Source: an uncultured Negativicutes bacterium (GTDB lineage Bacteria > Bacillota > Negativicutes > Acidaminococcales > Acidaminococcaceae). Taken from it: 6,049 nucleotides of DNA. Under the pieces are notes generated by a model that saw only the letters and a list, made by a program, of their open reading frames with translations, did not search any database and was not told the origin of the DNA. The stretch is from contig CALAZX010000056.1 of NCBI GenBank assembly GCA_937926555.1, positions 1 to 6,049 of the forward strand, in the 5' to 3' direction. Within the stretch, counting starts at the first letter, position 1. Every line of letters starts with the position of its first letter. Below are positions 5,878 through 6,049 of this stretch, in pieces. The translations under genes and the position numbers were made by a program.

Positions 5878-6049
5878 CTATTTGACGAGCGGAACGGTAA
5901 GGCTGCCCGTAGGCATCAGGACAACGCTGAAATCTTCGCCTACGCGGCTTTCCGCCAGTTTCAGGGCCTCCTCCACGGTGTCCACCGCCGCGGCGAACAG
6001 CATATCCTTGGCCAGCTGCTTGTCCAGGGCGGTGACCAGGATGAAATCC
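5878..6049 (-). CDS. larA: C-terminal fragment of a LarA-like protein (nickel-dependent lactate racemase family), 5' end outside the window
   Basis: Reading leftward from the window edge, 56 in-frame codons end at a TAG (5880-5878). The translated tail contains FAAAVDTVEEALKLAES, then RVGEDFSVVLMPTGSLTVPL. This is the C-terminal pattern of LarA and its paralogues: a helix with EEAL-x-x-A, then G-x-D-x-x-VVLMP-x-G-x-x-T-x-P just before the end. LarA interconverts D- and L-lactate using a pincer nickel nucleotide made by LarB, LarC and LarE; some paralogues act on other 2-hydroxy acids. The catalytic histidines and lysine lie in the missing part, so activity cannot be judged. The fragment is about 61% GC by hand count, well above the 45-50% of the envelope genes. 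It converges with the GT2 gene and has no terminator of its own closer than the hairpin at 5743-5778. Confidence 0.65.
   Translation of the reverse strand, partial: DFILVTALDKQLAKDMLFAAAVDTVEEALKLAESRVGEDFSVVLMPTGSLTVPLVK

Overview
The window reads as a bacterial cell-envelope locus, most likely from a Firmicutes-type genome of moderate GC (hand counts of sample lines give 45-50%). The evidence for this is strong GGAGG-type Shine-Dalgarno sites, TATG-N-TATAAT extended -10 promoters, and the protein families. The combination of a WaaE-like (LPS-core-type) glycosyltransferase, an LtaS-fold phosphotransferase and a LarA-like protein would fit a diderm Firmicute (Negativicutes such as the Dialister/Selenomonas/Veillonella relatives). 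That placement is inference from protein style, not proof.

Layout, left to right. Positions 1-130 are non-coding as far as I can tell. They hold a 25-bp near-perfect palindrome (23-47) and a perfect 15-bp hairpin with T-rich flanks (69-102), probably the terminator of the leftward operon. Positions 131-2739 on the minus strand are a two-gene operon: an AlgI/DltB-type MBOAT O-acyltransferase (GTG start at 2739), then a DHHW/AlgJ-like SGNH-fold protein, 11 bp apart. Positions 2740-2912 are a divergent promoter region with one extended -10 element facing each way. Positions 2913-4847 on the plus strand encode a 644-residue membrane-anchored LTA-synthase/sulfatase-family phosphotransferase. A family 2 glycosyltransferase follows at 4895-5686, with its own extended -10 promoter in the 47-bp gap. 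A strong intrinsic terminator lies at 5743-5778. From 5878 to the right edge, on the minus strand, is the C-terminal 56 codons of a LarA-like (nickel-dependent lactate racemase family) gene, in clearly GC-richer DNA (about 61% by hand count).

How it may work together. The MBOAT and DHHW proteins form the standard membrane-plus-extracytoplasmic acyl-transfer pair, as in AlgI-AlgJ, DltB-DltD and PatA-PatB. The LtaS-like enzyme would add a phospho-headgroup (phosphoglycerol or phosphoethanolamine) on the outer face of the membrane. The GT2 would add a sugar on the cytosolic face. A reasonable inference is that all four decorate the same surface glycan or glycolipid; the acceptor cannot be read from the sequence. 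Nothing here requires a wholly new system, and I saw no mobile element, CRISPR, tRNA or rRNA.
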